This document shows, in pieces, positions 1 to 12,100 of a stretch of 64,000 nt of DNA. The stretch is taken from NCBI GenBank assembly GCA_002946415.1, contig NJPS01000079.1:620001-684000 (forward strand), written 5' to 3'. The stretch comes from Rutstroemia sp. NJR-2017a BVV2 (lineage: Eukaryota; Ascomycota; Leotiomycetes; Helotiales; Rutstroemiaceae). Position 1 is the first letter of the stretch. Each line of letters starts with the position of its first letter. The translations under genes were made by a program, and so were the position numbers. The notes below the pieces were generated by a model that had not been told where the DNA came from, did not search any database, and saw only the letters and a list, made by a program, of their open reading frames with translations.

Positions 1-2317
1 GGGAGTAAGACTTTAGTTCTTGTGGTACCAGCAACACTTCGAACGTGGTTTAACAAGACAAGAAGCCTTAATTTCACCAAGTAAAGCGGAGTACATATGA
101 CGTGACTAGACATGAAAGACAGAACAGAAGCTCGAGCTGACTGAGGTAATCGTTCGCTCTTTTTACTAGTTTCCGCAGAACCCCGACTACCGTTCATAGA
201 TTGTTCGAATACGGACTCGATGCGAGACCTGTCGAGAACGCATTCCTCCAAGTTCGGGACCAAGACTTCTCGAAGCAACCGACCTGCAATATCTGCTGAC
301 ATCCATTTAGTTTCTTGCGTCTCTTCGCCGGAACCATAAAGATCGTTGAATGCCCACTGTTTTCGTTGTTTGTTACCCTTACTCGCCCCAGAGCTTGTAG
401 GATAGAACTTCTCAATCATGAGAACAAGTTCTGCAGCAGCCCGACGAACTTTAGATGCAGGATCGGCAAGTGCAGCAACAGCATAAGGTATAATTGCTTG
501 TATATCCACGTCGGAAGCTTCGCTATTCGAGAGATAGCGGCCGACCATATGAAGCGCTGACACACGAGCCAACACAGGGTAAGGTCCGCACCATGTCTTA
601 ATATAAAACGTAAGATACAAACTTGAGTCAAGAGCGCTTGACCGACTAAGGATGGGGAGCTCGTCAAAAGCATCAAGGTCACCAACGCTAGCTGTAGCAA
701 GCAGGAATGCTTGACACAGGTCCTGATAGATATGCGAGGCGGAATGTGCTAAGAAAGATGTCTCAGTGGTCGTGCGCTGTGGGACTTGAGCAATCAGTTG
801 CCAGAAATCAGGGCGAGTATCTGGTTTGGAATCAGCATCCTCCATTGTTACATCCTCGGATGTAGGCTCCGCGATCGCTTTCGGTCTGATTGTAGTGCGC
901 AGCTTCAGTTCCAGTTCGTCCATGTCGACATCCGTCTCTTTCAAGGCACCCTGGATAACAGATCCTACATGTCCTGGAAATTGGACCAGCTCGACTAATG
1001 TTGAGGCGAGGTGTGATCGGGTATTGTGCTCCGAATCTGTCTTATCATCAATGCGATGAGCAACTAATAGCAAATGCTTAGTAACTACTGCTGTTTGCGC
1101 GTCGCTAAGAAGACCATTTTCTAGGATTCTAGCAATGATCGGAAGCCCTTGAGCATCTCCACTCTTGTTAATTCTCTCCACAAGGGCAAGGCACAATCCA
1201 TTTGCCAGTCTATCAACTCGACGCTCTTTCCCAAGCTCGATTAACTGAGCAGAGAGATCCGGAATTTTGAGCAGTTCCCTCGTCACACGCCTGGTGATTT
1301 GCTTCGCAGCCCGATGCTGTGCTAGTATAGAGAGGCATACCAGGCCAGGACGAACGGTTTCGGCGGTCCAACCAAGAACCAATGCCTCCATCATAGCTGT
1401 CAAGAGTTTGTCGTCCAGCCCACCCTTCGATGCCATGATAGATAGAATCATATAGCACCCAATGCGCAAATCTGGAACTTTCTGCATGGCAAGCCCTTCA
1501 TTGAGGGTAGGTAAAAGTCTTATTATTACATCCTGCTCATTCTGTAGTTGAACTCCTTTGCGCCCAGATCGAGCCTTGTCTAACATTCCACTGATAGCTT
1601 CGGTCATTATACCAGCCCAGAACGCAAGTAGGGCAGGATAATGCTGGCGAGCTTTGCTAATGCGAACCACATACGTATTTAGCGTTGAGGCAAAAACTGT
1701 GCTGTTTGTCGCAGCATTCACAAACGCTCGTCTTTGGGGTGCGGTTAAAGAACGGATATATGGTGTCAAGAAGTTGTATTCGACTGGAATATTCGACGGT
1801 AATATCGAGAGCAGAGTGGTAAATATCGGAAGTGTATGATAGGGGAGAAAAGTCGACAAGAGGAACGAAGTATTATATTCGTGAATTCTGCGCAAGTTAG
1901 TAGTTGCCCAGAACAATATGCGGGATGTGCCAGATATTACCTGAATCTCCTCACCAGCCATTCAACCGCCTTTATCGCTGGATTCAAACGCAGTCGCCCC
2001 CCAACCAACCCAAGGAAAGCCTCCAATCGCTTGTCCAACTCTGAGATCTCTGCTACAGGCAACTGGGTTCGATCCACTGCCTGGCTCTGCTCGCTGAAGA
2101 TTGTCTTTTGAAACTCCAGAAATCGGTTGTCGAGAAGACATAGTTCCTGAAACCCTTCATGGCATATCGTATAAAGAGTGTCGAAACTTTGTGAAGCAGC
2201 GATTCTAGGCTCGAAGATTAAGGATTTCGAATGCGCAGCTTTCTGCGCCTTGAGATTCAAGGAATTGACTGAATTGGTCGCAATCTGTGACAGCTGAGCT
2301 TGCAATGAGGTCGCCAT
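1..2317 (-). CDS. UTP10: UTP10 (HEATR1), U3 snoRNP / small-subunit processome HEAT-repeat protein, 3' part outside window
   Basis: UTP10 acts in the nucleolus in the t-UTP subcomplex of the SSU processome, which couples Pol I transcription to 18S pre-rRNA processing. Exon 1 is 1941-2317 and exon 2 is 1887 down to base 1, still open at the window edge. The intron 1888-1940 (53 bp) has a GTAATA donor, a CTACTAAC branch site and a GCAG acceptor. About 754 N-terminal codons are present; the family usually has about 1,800 residues, so the C terminus is missing only because the window ends. The start MATSLQAQLSQIA and the block QSFDTLYTICHEGFQELC match fungal UTP10 N termini as I remember them, and the rest is helical, HEAT-like sequence. 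The first ATG at 2317 is used. It is divergent from NRDE2, with 298 bp between the start codons. Identity is confident. Confidence 0.93.
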
Positions 2318-2615
2318 CCTGAAAAATCTATTCGATACCAGCGGGTCAGAAATTATGGCATGTCGGGGCGTAACTTTGATATTGCCTGCTGCTCAAGAAG
2401 AAAAATTCAAGCTCTATCGTTATCGAGAGAAAAAATAAAAGTTTATCCGCAGCAAATCTACGGATCAACTATGCTCCGGTGGCAGTCGCTGCTTTAGTCT
2501 CATGTTGATTGCCATCCGAGCCATCATCCCATGATCGCAAGCAAGTAGTTACAGGCACAAAATAATTTAAGTCGATGAACAGGATTTATGAAAGTATGAA
2601 ATCAGGTCGGTGAAC
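2318..2615. promoter_or_regulatory. Divergent promoter region between UTP10 and NRDE2
   Basis: This 298-bp spacer separates the UTP10 ATG (minus strand) from the NRDE2 ATG (plus strand) and must hold both core promoters and both 5' UTRs. It contains an A-rich stretch around 2396-2450. I see no clear TATA box or repeat. The promoter role is inferred from the gene arrangement alone. Confidence 0.55.
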
Positions 2616-5600
2616 ATGACTGATCCCAAAGCTTCTGTGCCTAAATTTGCGTCTTTCAGACCGAAACCCAGTTCGGCCGTTCCCACCGACAACACACGGG
2701 AGAATGAGCAAAGCGAATCACACAAGAACAAGCTCTATACTCGCGAGCAAGAATCATCAAAATCTCACAGGAAACGCCACAGATCTCGGAGTAGGGAGAG
2801 GCATGGCTCTGAGATTAGGGAAAGACATCGATCCAGAAGTAGGGAAAGGCATCGGGCTGGAAGTAAAGGGAGAAGTCAGAGACGCGACACTGCACGTGAG
2901 CTAGCAAGACCTCAACCGGAGCAACGAGATGCTGCTTCAGACATTTATGTCGTCGACCGGAAAGGGGATACAAAGAATTTGGTTTATGGCAGCATCCATC
3001 GATATGATGTACCCCCGTTCCACCGGATCGGCGCTGGCTGTGTTCTCGGCGTTCCCCCTGACACCAAGATTGATAGAAGCTATGGAGATGACAAAGGCCT
3101 CGTGCTTACCAACCTGAGGGATCCGAAGAGCCAACCTCGGGAGAAGTATATCTTCTCCAAAGTTGGGAGAGACCGGCCTCGACTCTTGAGAATCCGTCCA
3201 GAGGCTTTGGCTGAAGAGTCGTTCTTGAATGATGCAGACTTTGTACCACTTCAGATCACTAGAGGCAAGAAGCGCAAAAGGTCAGATAAAACTGCGGGAT
3301 CAAGTTCTGAATCAGAGCAGGACGAAACGCATTATCGTTCGATTGAAGGGAAAGCAAAAGCCCCTGCTAAACCTGTGGATGATGCGTTCGAATATGCTTC
3401 AGAAAGCGCTTCATCGGGATCAGAAACTGGTCGTGTTTTGAAACTTGAGTCTGCTGTCAAACAAAAGAACATAGAGCTGTCTCGTCGGATCGATCAATCG
3501 CCAGATGATATTGAGGCGTGGCTTGCACTAATCGAGCACCAAGACACACTTCTGAGAGCTGGGGATGATCGTCGCCACATCACAAATGCCGAAATTAGGA
3601 GCACGGCGGATATCAAAATCCATATGTACGAAAAAGCTTTGGCGAAAGCCCAAACTCTACAGGATCGGGAAAGGCTTCTGTTGGGTCTGATGACTGAGGG
3701 GGCGAAGATATGGGACATAAAAGTTCGATCAGACCGATGGACAAAGATTGCGAAAGACAACATCGACAGTCTTGTTCTGTGGAAGAATTATCTCAATTTC
3801 AGGCAGAGTAGTTTTTCGACATTTCAATATGATGACGTCCGTGAAGTTTTCATTACTAGAATCACTTCCCTCAAGCAAACCATCAACAAAGCATCCAGCT
3901 TGCAGATCCAGCCTTTATACGAACAACTACTGTACGTACTCCTTAGGTTTACTGTCTTTGTTCGCGAATCGGGTTTTGTCGAACTCGCAGTTGCTGTGTG
4001 GCAAAGTCTTCTAGAGCTGAATTTCTACGGACGGAATACCTCACTATCTCCAGACGAAGCAGTCAAACCCTTCGGAGAGTTCTGGGAGTCAGAAGTTCCA
4101 CGGATTGGCGAAACAGGGTCACTAGGCTGGCATAAATTCTTAGAAACAGGGGATGATTCAACTGTACCGGAGGGCCAAACTGATGAACCAGAGATGCCAT
4201 TGAAGGGAGATGATGTTTTTGCAAGTTGGGTCACTGCGGAACGGTCTCGGGCAAAAGCTTCACGACTTCCTGCGCGCACTCTGGATGATACCGTTGAGGA
4301 TGATCCCTACAGGGTCATTTTGTTCTCTGATATTGAGGAATTCCTTTTGATGTTGCCTAGAGAGAATGACAGCCTACGGAAATCTTTAGTAGATGCGTTC
4401 CTCATCTTCTGTCATCTACCTTCTATGGCCGATCATAATGAAACCAAGTCTTTCAACTGGTCCGCAGATCCTTGGTTAAATAACGAACTGCTCGACTACA
4501 GCTCGAAATGGATCAACGAGAACTACCTCGCCGAACGCAGCGACGACACCATCGATGATCAAAACACTCAACCCTCGCCAAAATCAATATTCACCACACC
4601 CCTCTCCAACTTCATCATGGCGCCAGAATCCATGTTCACCAAAACGTGGTTCCAAAGCTTCCAGCCATGGAGAGAAATATACGGCCATGAAGACGAAGGA
4701 CCCATTCCCTACAGCTGGGTGCGGAATACATTTAAACAACTCACGCAAATATATCCCGATGACGATTTCATGGAATACTATCTCGCATTCGAATGGTGTA
4801 ACGAACCAGACGGTATCAAAAAAGTCGCCAAAGCTCTCCTGAAGCAGCATCCGTCCAATCTCAGACTATACAATGCATACGCCATGATCGAGTGGTCGCG
4901 AGGAAATAAAGATATATCCAGCAGTATCTATTCCGCAGCATTGAGCATGACTAAAACCATGTCTGCTGAAGACGCCAAAGATTCGGTGTATCTGTGGAAA
5001 AGTCTCGTATGGGCAAATCTCGAAACAGGGGACAAGGATACCGCTCTCCGATATCTTCTTTCCATACCCGACGGGACTCCAGACCCGACTATATCAGCCA
5101 GCCCCGCAGCTATCCTACGAACCCAAAGACATCTCACCTCTGTCCGGGACTCCTTCCTCTATTCCAAGCACCTCCTCCACGCAGTCCTCTACACCGAACT
5201 CCTCGCCCTCCTCGCCTACCTCAGCTCCTCCCCCTCTCCCACAGAACCCGAACCCCACTCTCCTTCACAAGGACATCTCCTCCCCGCCCTCCAAATCTTC
5301 AATTCCTTCTTCTCTTCTCTCCCATCAACCTCTTCCTCTCCCCACCTATCCCCCTCCCCATCACCCCACCCCCTAACCCTGCACCAGCAATCCCTCACCC
5401 GCCTCCTCCACCACCACACCCAGCACGGTCCTTACCGCCCCTCCCTAATGCACACCCACCTCCACACCTCCCTCTCCCTCTCCCCCTCCAACACCATCTT
5501 CTTCACCCTCTTCACCGCTCTCTCCCCCCCGAATATCATCTCCCCTATCTCCCTCTCCACAATCTTCACCGATTTATTATCACCCTCACCCCCCTCCCAC

Positions 5601-6203
5601 GCCCACACCCCACCGCACACCACCCATCTCCAAATCCTGCACCACCACCTCCAACACAGCCCCTCCATTTCCGCAGGCAGGAACGCCGCTGCAGGGATCT
5701 TCAAATCTGTTTTGCAAACTAATCCATCTTCTGACCTCACGTCTTCCCCGGCGTTGTGGAAGTTGTATTTACTTTTCCTTGCGCGATACCCGGAGTATTT
5801 ACCCTCATCATCATCATCTTCTTCTTCGTCGTCTTTGGTGGGGAAATCATCAACTTCTTTGCGGAAAGCGGGACAGGAACAGGAATATGAGAAGAAAGGA
5901 AAGCTATTAGGGGTCCTCAAATCAGCAATTACGCGCGTGCCGTGGTGTAAGGCGATTTATGTTGGGGGGGTGGAGGGGGTTGTGGGGGATTGTTCTGGGG
6001 ATGTGGGTGGGGATGGGAAGGGGAGCGGGGGGAAGGTAAGAGAACGGAAGGGAAGAGAGAAGGCGGTTGAGAAATGGGAGGGGAGGGGAAAGGAGAGGGA
6101 TGAAGGTATGGAAAGGGAGTTGAAGGAGGTTTGGAGGGTGATGGGGGAGAAGGGGGTGAGGGTACATGTTGATTTGGAGGATGTATGGGATGAGGATAGA
6201 TAG
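2616..6203 (+). CDS. NRDE2: NRDE2 homologue (NRDE-2 family nuclear RNA-surveillance/splicing factor)
   Basis: One uninterrupted exon encodes 1,195 residues from the ATG at 2616; a GTG two codons upstream is ignored. NRDE2 (S. pombe Nrl1) works in the nucleus with the Mtl1/MTR4 helicase and splicing factors in RNA surveillance, heterochromatic RNAi and R-loop control. Residues about 50-95 form an Arg/Ser/His-rich RS-like tract with repeated RSRSRERH units. The NRDE-2 domain starts near residue 277 (QSPDDIEAWLALIEHQD), and the signature DDPYRVILFSDIEEFLLML lies near 559-578. Helical half-a-TPR-like repeats follow. An unusual Pro/Ser/His-rich stretch (about 870-1025) and a Ser run near 1067-1078 interrupt the C-terminal half, and the tail (about 1110-1195) is Gly/Lys/Glu-rich. 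The reading frame stays open throughout, so I treat the low-complexity blocks as genuine. Confidence 0.9.
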   Translation: MTDPKASVPKFASFRPKPSSAVPTDNTRENEQSESHKNKLYTREQESSKSHRKRHRSRSRERHGSEIRERHRSRSRERHRAGSKGRSQRRDTARELARPQPEQRDAASDIYVVDRKGDTKNLVYGSIHRYDVPPFHRIGAGCVLGVPPDTKIDRSYGDDKGLVLTNLRDPKSQPREKYIFSKVGRDRPRLLRIRPEALAEESFLNDADFVPLQITRGKKRKRSDKTAGSSSESEQDETHYRSIEGKAKAPAKPVDDAFEYASESASSGSETGRVLKLESAVKQKNIELSRRIDQSPDDIEAWLALIEHQDTLLRAGDDRRHITNAEIRSTADIKIHMYEKALAKAQTLQDRERLLLGLMTEGAKIWDIKVRSDRWTKIAKDNIDSLVLWKNYLNFRQSSFSTFQYDDVREVFITRITSLKQTINKASSLQIQPLYEQLLYVLLRFTVFVRESGFVELAVAVWQSLLELNFYGRNTSLSPDEAVKPFGEFWESEVPRIGETGSLGWHKFLETGDDSTVPEGQTDEPEMPLKGDDVFASWVTAERSRAKASRLPARTLDDTVEDDPYRVILFSDIEEFLLMLPRENDSLRKSLVDAFLIFCHLPSMADHNETKSFNWSADPWLNNELLDYSSKWINENYLAERSDDTIDDQNTQPSPKSIFTTPLSNFIMAPESMFTKTWFQSFQPWREIYGHEDEGPIPYSWVRNTFKQLTQIYPDDDFMEYYLAFEWCNEPDGIKKVAKALLKQHPSNLRLYNAYAMIEWSRGNKDISSSIYSAALSMTKTMSAEDAKDSVYLWKSLVWANLETGDKDTALRYLLSIPDGTPDPTISASPAAILRTQRHLTSVRDSFLYSKHLLHAVLYTELLALLAYLSSSPSPTEPEPHSPSQGHLLPALQIFNSFFSSLPSTSSSPHLSPSPSPHPLTLHQQSLTRLLHHHTQHGPYRPSLMHTHLHTSLSLSPSNTIFFTLFTALSPPNIISPISLSTIFTDLLSPSPPSHAHTPPHTTHLQILHHHLQHSPSISAGRNAAAGIFKSVLQTNPSSDLTSSPALWKLYLLFLARYPEYLPSSSSSSSSSSLVGKSSTSLRKAGQEQEYEKKGKLLGVLKSAITRVPWCKAIYVGGVEGVVGDCSGDVGGDGKGSGGKVRERKGREKAVEKWEGRGKERDEGMERELKEVWRVMGEKGVRVHVDLEDVWDEDR

Positions 6204-6816
6204 GGGTGGAGTATGGATGAGTATAAGGAGTAGATGGATTTAAAGCTGATGAGGTTGTAAATAGTGGTTGGAATATACATGTATATGTATAAATAGGATA
6301 TAGGTCCTGAATATGACTAGAACATGAAATAGGAGAGTAGCATCCATTACTTCTAAAAACGCTGCTACAATGAATGACACCCTGGGCGCTCTGCAAATAT
6401 CTGTGTATAATAGAGCCAATCAGTTCATCCACTCTTATCCTAAACGACGTCTATATGAATCCGTATCATATCGTATCATATCGCACATCTACCTACCTAA
6501 TAAACCGGTAAATTGAGCTCACCTCTCTCCTCTTATACCATCTCCCCTCACGCCCAACAAGACACAAGACACCAGCATCAGCATTTATTCTGCGGACGGA
6601 TTGGATTGCTTTCTGTATATCTACCTATTTTGACGCCATGATTCGCCCCGCTTCGCATCCTATCATATCATATCATTTATATTCATCTCAATCATACCAA
6701 GTAGTATTAACGCATTTTGTTTGTGTCCCGCGCCGCGCCATGCATTTGTGATCTTTCTTTCTTCTCCCTTCTCCGCAGTTCTCATTCTTTCTCCCATTCC
6801 CTACAATTTTAACTCC
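6204..6816. other. Convergent intergenic region, NRDE2 / CSN1 3' ends
   Basis: This 613-bp spacer lies between the stops of NRDE2 and CSN1. It holds short pentameric iterations of the type atcat/gtatc (6465-6485 and 6655-6680) and AT-rich sequence suitable for two 3' UTRs. I see no gene. Confidence 0.5.
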
Positions 6817-8611
6817 TCACGCCCTATCACCACCAAACAGATCCCCCACAGCCACTCCGCCACCCATTATCCCCGGCATCCCGCCCATTCTCCTATCCGA
6901 GCCCCTTACGCCTTTAACCTCCAGATCCGTGGCCACGATATTCATATGTAGAAGTCTCTGCCTCGCTTCTTTCTCGAACTGCTTTGCTGTCTTGAGAGCT
7001 TCTTGTTGGAGCGTGGCTCTGGTGTCTTTGGGTGGGGAGATGAGGAGCTATTTTTGATGTTAGTTTATTATCTTAAATTAAAGTAGTGCCGAGACGAGAA
7101 AGAAAGGAGTTTGTAGATGTACCTTATCCACAGCATCAATCCTAGCATCCAACTCGCCCCTCTCAATCATCCTCACGAGCTCCTTCTCAATAGTCTTCCC
7201 CGCTGGCGCAAACTGTTGATTCAAGCTCTCGATCGTGACGCACGAGAACGGAATGAAATACTGCACGATGCTCTTTGATCGAATGCGATAGTAGAGCTCA
7301 TCGACATGTTTTGAGAGATGGATGTCCAGCAGATAATCGGCCTTGTAGGACTCAAGGATACTCAAACATGCTGAGTACCTGCTGTTAACGAAGAACGAGA
7401 TGGCGCGACGAATATGTGGTTCCAGCTCGAGATAGGTGCGGAAATTGGAGTTTTCCAATACGAGTTTTTGCATCTCGTTGCGTTCCATGGATGCGAGTGC
7501 GCAGAGTCCCCCATAGACTGCGAGATCGTTTGGGGTGAGGATTGTGCTGCAGCTATTACCCATGCCTGAAGGTGCGCCTAGGAAAGTGAGGGCTGCGGTT
7601 GCATACTCTCCATCGAACATTTGAGCGAGGCCTTCTGCGGCTGCGAGATAAGGTAAAATAGCCTTGTCTTCTTCAGGGCCAACGCTGGTGCCTCGGATCT
7701 TTTGGACATTGGATGTGACAGCAATATAGTTCTTTTGTTCGATGCCAACTTCGATGAGGTGTTTACTGACGTCAATGATATGTTTCGGAATACTGATATC
7801 TTGCCTCATGCGACTGTATGCTTCGAAGGCTTTGCTAAGCTCGCCGATTGCCTGATAGTGTTTGCCTAGATCTTCATTTCCCATCTGCGAGTTGATTAGC
7901 CAAATTCCCCAGCACTTCCTAGCTCTACCATGAGGACATAACCTACTCGAATGCTCTCCTTGATGAGGTTATTCTTATACCCCTTCAACTGCGCCTCTAA
8001 CCTCTGTGTCTCTGCAACATTCGCCTTATGTGTAGTTTCAACCCACTGATGATCCCTCTCAGCCTCTGGCTCATCCGGCGCCGCCGCCTTCAAAAGTGAT
8101 TGAGCTTCCAAATAAAACCTAGTATCCTTTCCCGCCTTGGCTTCATGAACTGCCATCTTCAATGCTTCGGCTCCAAGAAATGCTGATGTACTTCCGATCA
8201 GGAGTAACCGCTCTAATCTGGTTCTGCCTGATTTTCCCAAAATATTAGCTGCGAGGCTTTGTAGACAGAGGTGAATCTACCGGACATACCATTGTAATTC
8301 TGGATATATGACTCCAAATCGAACTTTGGCGGATCTGTAGGCACCGATTAATAGCTATCCAGAATATATCCCAACTGCGACAACTTGCCCGTCACAACAA
8401 GAGATTTCTTGCGGCCCGTAGTAGGAGAGCTTGGCGGTTCACGAGATGTAGACATCCTGGAAGACCTGGCACATACAGGTGCGTAGATACCGTCTATGTA
8501 AAAAGAGTGCGCCGTGGAGGTTTAAAGGTGTTCGCGACAATACGTACCTTTTCGAGGGGTATTCCAATCACTCCCCTCAAGGCTAATCATACCTTCTCTA
8601 TCGACGTCCAT
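6817..8611 (-). CDS. CSN1: COP9 signalosome subunit 1 (CSN1, Rpn7/PCI family)
   Basis: CSN1 is a scaffold subunit of the COP9 signalosome, which removes NEDD8 from cullins; in filamentous fungi it affects development and light responses. Exons on the minus strand are 8548-8611, 8290-8334, 7947-8227, 7123-7884 and 6817-7047, totalling 1,383 nt or 460 residues. All junctions preserve frame. The Rpn7 domain carries NLIKESIRMGNEDLGKHYQA, spanning the exon 3/4 joint, and a PCI-type region (KSIVQYFIPFSCVTIESLN) precedes a C-terminal helix and a Gly-rich end. Intron 1 (8335-8547, 213 bp) has a GTACGT donor and is longer than the others. It contains an ATG-led reading frame that ends at an in-frame TAA, and splicing it out gives the expected joint RKDPPKFDLE. 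The start at 8611 is the weakest part of the model. Confidence 0.88.
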
Positions 8612-9109
8612 GCTCCTTGAGCTAGAAGTTTTCTAGTCCATTTTAAGATTAGCGGATGTCGCTTCGGGCTGTTATTTGTGGTGGCACGGGTGGCGGGGTG
8701 TTTTTGGTGTTTGCTGTTCTTGTACAGCAGGGGAGGACGGCGCTCGATGTCAGTGACCTTTGCTTTACATAGAAATATCCCACCTAATGAATGAATGAAT
8801 GCCAGTGAAATATATGGACAATGCTCTTACCTTAAGTCCACAGTAACAAAGCACACAAAGAGGCATTATATGCATAGTCTTCAAGCCTATTTATTTTCCC
8901 CAGTCTATATATCCATCCGTGAAGCATACAACCATATGCCCAAAACCCACATTTCATCATGAAAACTCCTCATGCCAACCATGTACAAAATCGCATCAGA
9001 GGTATACATACATACATCATTTACACATTAAGGAACAAAATACCATCAGAAAATCCATGACGGTTATATCTGATATGCGTCCTGATACTCAAGTCAAGAG
9101 GGGTATCAT
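8612..9109. other. Intergenic region between CSN1 promoter and transcription-factor 3' end
   Basis: This 498-bp spacer contains the CSN1 upstream region, where the tandem ATGA/ATGAATG motif near 8785-8802 is the only visible repeat, and the 3' flank of the Zn2Cys6 gene. I see no gene. Confidence 0.45.
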
Positions 9110-12100
9110 CTACTGCCTGAATCTCTGATCCATGGTCATATTCCAATTTTCTCCGTCGTTAGAGAACATGCCCGTCATGTCACTGTCCTGCGGAAGTCCA
9201 GGTGGGTACATCATCTCCTGGGGATGGAAACTTGACATCATGTTGCCGCCTACTGGCGCCGAGGGCATGTTGTAGTCTCCCTGGCCTTGTATCAAGTATG
9301 GTGGTAATGGGCCAAAGAGCTGACCTTCGAGGTTATCGTACATTCCAGATCCGTTTGTCATGTACATGCTTTGAGGCCTAGAGTTGCTTGGTGTGCTGTT
9401 TTGGGCTCCTTGTTTCTGTGCATCAAACTCCATCATGGCTTGATTGGGGTATGCGAAAGGATCTGTAGACGGGAACATCATGGCACTTAGGTAAGGTATG
9501 CTATTGTTGACATCGAACTGATTTTGCATGCCGAATTGTTGTCCTTGCGATAAGCTACTTGGGGTTGCAACTTCTGGCGTGGCTCTAGAAGAGAGCTCGC
9601 TAGGGGAGACAATATCTTGGAAACTTTGGCGCAAGTTCGGATTAGATGATGTATTGATCTGGAAGCGATTATCGGGGTGGTTCATCGTAAATCCACTAGT
9701 CTGAAGAGGCGTCGTTGGCAAGACAGGAAATGTCGTGGCTCTAGCTACTTGACTTATATGACTTGATTGAGGGCGAGCCAAGTCAGGCGTGCTTTGATTA
9801 CCAGTGGGGATAGCAGTTGGAGCTGATCGCTTCTTCTTGGCAGGTGCTGAAGCTGGGCGTGTTTTCAAACTTGAGGGAAGTTGCTCGAAAAGACCCTGTG
9901 CGTTGTTAGGTTGAGAGAAATGGCATTAGCAGAAGTATTACTTACTTTCAGAGTCGTAGAGCATCTATCCGCAGCCATGCTTCTTTGCGCAAGCCCATCT
10001 AGAGCATCCTTTCCATCTTTGGCATCGGCCAAGATTTCCGAGGATCCGTTCTTGTCCGGGTTTTCAAGAACGTAGTATACCAATGAGATGATGGAGAAGA
10101 ACGTTGTGTACATAGTAAACCAATAAGCCCCAACTAAAAGTCCTCTTCGCTTCATCTCAGTGGTGATGTGAATGATGTTACGAGATACACTGACACATGC
10201 AGCGGCACATGCATACGAGCGCTCATCTACATTCTTCCCAGCACAAGCTTTCTCGGAGACATAGTGAAGGAAAGGTCGGTAGAGCATCATTTGCACATGT
10301 GCATACGCCAACCGCAGTAGTTGTTGTATACTGTAAATCTTCGTTAGCAGGAGCTTTGCGCTGCTTTTATCATGAGGGTCCAAAATCCATATCAAAACTC
10401 TCTGATCAAAGGTTAATTAAAATAGGAAGTAACTTACCGGAGTAGTTCAGGTGAGCCCTCCCCCCCTGGGCGTAGCTCCATCGGTAGCTTATCTAACCAA
10501 TCTGCCAAGTCTCGTTCGATGTCTCTAATTTTAGCATGACTGATGGTGTAGGAAGCTGTACTATTTCCTGCGACAGATTGCTCTAGTCCTTTTATTGGAT
10601 AGATGTGCTTGATGACCTTCGCAAGTATCCCCATAAGACGTGTGTGAGCATTGGAAGCTACATACAATGACAGCTTTCCTGGGGGCATAGGCAGAACTGC
10701 ATCTTTCGTGATATACTCATCATCTACCTCACTCGGAAGCTCTTGGTCGATGTCGTCAGGGCTTAACATCATGGGAAATCCTAACATTGCTGAGACATAG
10801 GTATCCATCTTCCGTACTATCCAAAATACTCGTTTCCTGGTTTCCCTCTCAATAGGGTTGAAGGTTCCGCTAACACTGCGATGTAATCCCATGCGCAAAG
10901 CAGACCTCAAAGCAATGCCGATGTACGAGTAGCACGTACTCAAGTTAGCCGAAGCTTGTAAAAATAGAATCATGAATAGAACAGTCTGCAAGGATGTGAT
11001 ATCACGACAATCGGTCACATCCATCATCTGTCGAGCGGCCTTGTAGTACTTAAACCTGAGAAATGTCAGCCATTGGCACTTGGAATAGCATCGCAACGAT
11101 GCAATATTGGAAGTTATCTTTCAAGAAAGGTTGAAAGCGGGCCCTGAATGGAAAGACACTGTGTAGTTCACTCACCCTTGATCCATGTGACCCTTGTACC
11201 TTTTCCCATCCGGGTCGGCGGAGATGTAGTTATTGGAAGAATCAGATGAAAATAAACAACCTAACGCCAATGTCATATAAAGGAGTGGCAGAAACCTGTT
11301 CTCTTCGTCTCCAAAACCCTCCGGGGGTAATTCGTATATCCTATCAAGCATTCGGTAGAAAGTAGGTTGATGTACAAAGCGCAAGAGACAGCAAGCGCAT
11401 TGTAAACAATCGTTGCTAAGACTCATGGCCACTTCCTTCTTGGGTAGATCGATTGTGTTCGGAAGACCCGAGTCGAAAGGAGAGTCTGCGGTTGATCTCG
11501 GTGAATCAAACATGGCAGGCAAGGATGGTTGAGGTGGCTTGGGAAGGACGGGACCAGGCCCAAGAAGATTACCAAATTGTTCGCGCATGCGTCGAATGAA
11601 GACAATCCCCGAAGATCCACCATGGAAATCCCAATGCCCACGCTCGTCCAAGTCAAGTTGCCCTGTGGACTCTATCATCGATCGCAATTGTGCATCCTGT
11701 TCAGAAGGCTGCGTTTGCGGAGTCGCGATAGACATTGGGCTGGTAGTAGTAGACGGCGTGGCGGGCGCATCTTTATATAGCGCAGCCTGGCGCTGTTGTT
11801 GTAGCGCAGTAGCATCTATGCTTGGGTCGTTCAAGTCAACGTTGGGAAGAAAGGTTCGAAGAAGGCTTTCTGCTCGTTGCAGACGAGTTTCCAAAGCTTC
11901 GATGTACTGTGGTGCGGGGTTTCTTCTTCGGTTTGAAGGTTGATCATATGTACAATCTATAAGGAATTTTGACGTCAATAATTTGATTTATATGCAAGAT
12001 TACGGGTTAACAACTATACCATAACTATATACTGTACAATGAGTACAAGGCTGTTTGCCGTCGCACTTGATTTTCTTCCTCCGACATTCATCGCAAGCCC

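Noticed and set aside
2060..2080. GGGTTCGATCCACTG resembles a tRNA B box (plus strand)
   Set aside because: It lies antisense inside UTP10 exon 1 (coding for AVDRTQ), with no A box at the right distance and no cloverleaf.
5370..5385. CCCTAACCCTG resembles telomeric repeat
   Set aside because: Single short match inside the NRDE2 coding region; not a tandem array.
4994..5722. A 242-codon Pro-rich open frame overlapping NRDE2 in another frame
   Set aside because: It is a composition artefact of the C-rich segment; the NRDE2 frame is continuous and family-consistent.
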